Shown here: positions 63,972-64,000 of the stretch, piece by piece
How positions within the stretch are numbered: position 1 is the stretch's first letter
Layout of the letters: the number at the start of each line of letters is the position of its first letter
Assembly (NCBI GenBank): GCA_002724925.1
Contig: PBQA01000024.1
Coordinates: 1-64,000 of the forward strand
DNA: 64,000 nucleotides
Source of the DNA: Oceanospirillaceae bacterium
Lineage (GTDB): Bacteria; Pseudomonadota; Gammaproteobacteria; Pseudomonadales; Oceanobacteraceae
Direction: 5' to 3'
Notes under the pieces: model-generated
What the model saw: only the letters and a program-made list of their open reading frames with translations
Database searches by the model: none
Told to the model about the DNA's origin: nothing
Translations under genes and position numbers: made by a program

Positions 63972-64000
63972 ATGTCGACAATTCTTGTTGCCTTCGGTGT
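63972..64000 (+). CDS. nqrM: Start of a gene cut by the window edge, probably nqrM
   Basis: An ATG with GGAG 8-11 bases upstream opens MSTILVAFG, after which the window ends. NqrM, a small membrane protein that delivers iron to the Nqr complex, begins with a comparable hydrophobic helix and follows apbE in other gammaproteobacteria. The assignment is by position and these nine residues. Confidence 0.5.

Overview
The window looks like the chromosome of a marine gammaproteobacterium related to Oceanospirillales/Pseudomonadales. The evidence is a mid-range GC content and a backbone order (folD, tRNAs, tig-clpP-clpX-lon-hupB-ppiD, fabI, mltD, a methyltransferase, rnhA, dnaQ, fimL-like gene) that, from memory, matches the Pseudomonas aeruginosa PA1796-PA1823 neighbourhood. 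This placement is inferred; no database search was possible.

Layout. 0.1-3.2 kb: a periplasmic PQQ sugar dehydrogenase, a Cys-rich YkgJ-like protein and folD. 3.3-3.7 kb: a Pro-Arg-His tRNA cluster. 3.8-12.3 kb: the protein quality-control block (trigger factor, ClpP, ClpX, Lon with a heat-shock-like promoter, HU, tRNA-Asp, PpiD). 12.3-16.1 kb (minus strand): mltD, an orphan peptide-type solute-binding protein and fabI. 16.2-20.6 kb: a methyltransferase, rnhA, dnaQ, a FimL-like protein and a membrane protein. 20.7-30.9 kb: an SCP2 protein, sohB, acuI, a CPA2 antiporter, the sulfite reductase pair, a Tat-exported cholesterol-oxidase-like GMC enzyme, a glycerophosphodiesterase and a MATE pump. 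31-42.3 kb: metH, nfuA, a PilZ protein, an RssB/RssC-like partner-switching pair, gpsA, sixA, two alpha/beta hydrolases and two small membrane proteins.

42.3-55.1 kb is the accessory region. A DEAD/DEAH-type helicase gene is split. Its N-terminal part, itself frameshifted by a 20-bp tandem duplication, lies at 42300-42884. A fragment that looks like its C-terminus lies at about 54647-55101. Between them is a roughly 11.8-kb heavy-metal island bounded by a truncated tyrosine recombinase on the left and a 5'-truncated KfrA-type coiled-coil DNA-binding gene on the right. The cargo is a PbrR/CadR-like MerR regulator facing an HMA-CDF transporter across a textbook 19-bp-spacer MerR promoter, a lipoprotein, a small secreted Cys/His-rich protein, a czcCBA-type RND efflux system, a DsbA-like oxidoreductase, a SpoIIAA-like protein and a second CDF transporter. 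Together they would sense divalent metal, move it into the periplasm (CDF) and export it across the outer membrane (CzcCBA). A palindromic site just inside the right border (54473-54505) has the geometry of a tyrosine-recombinase core site.

55.1-64 kb returns to backbone: rluA-trhP(yegQ), a YigZ-family protein, rlmG, a basic small protein, an AEC transporter, a DUF4062-type protein, an ArsR regulator, apbE, and the first codons of a gene that is probably nqrM.
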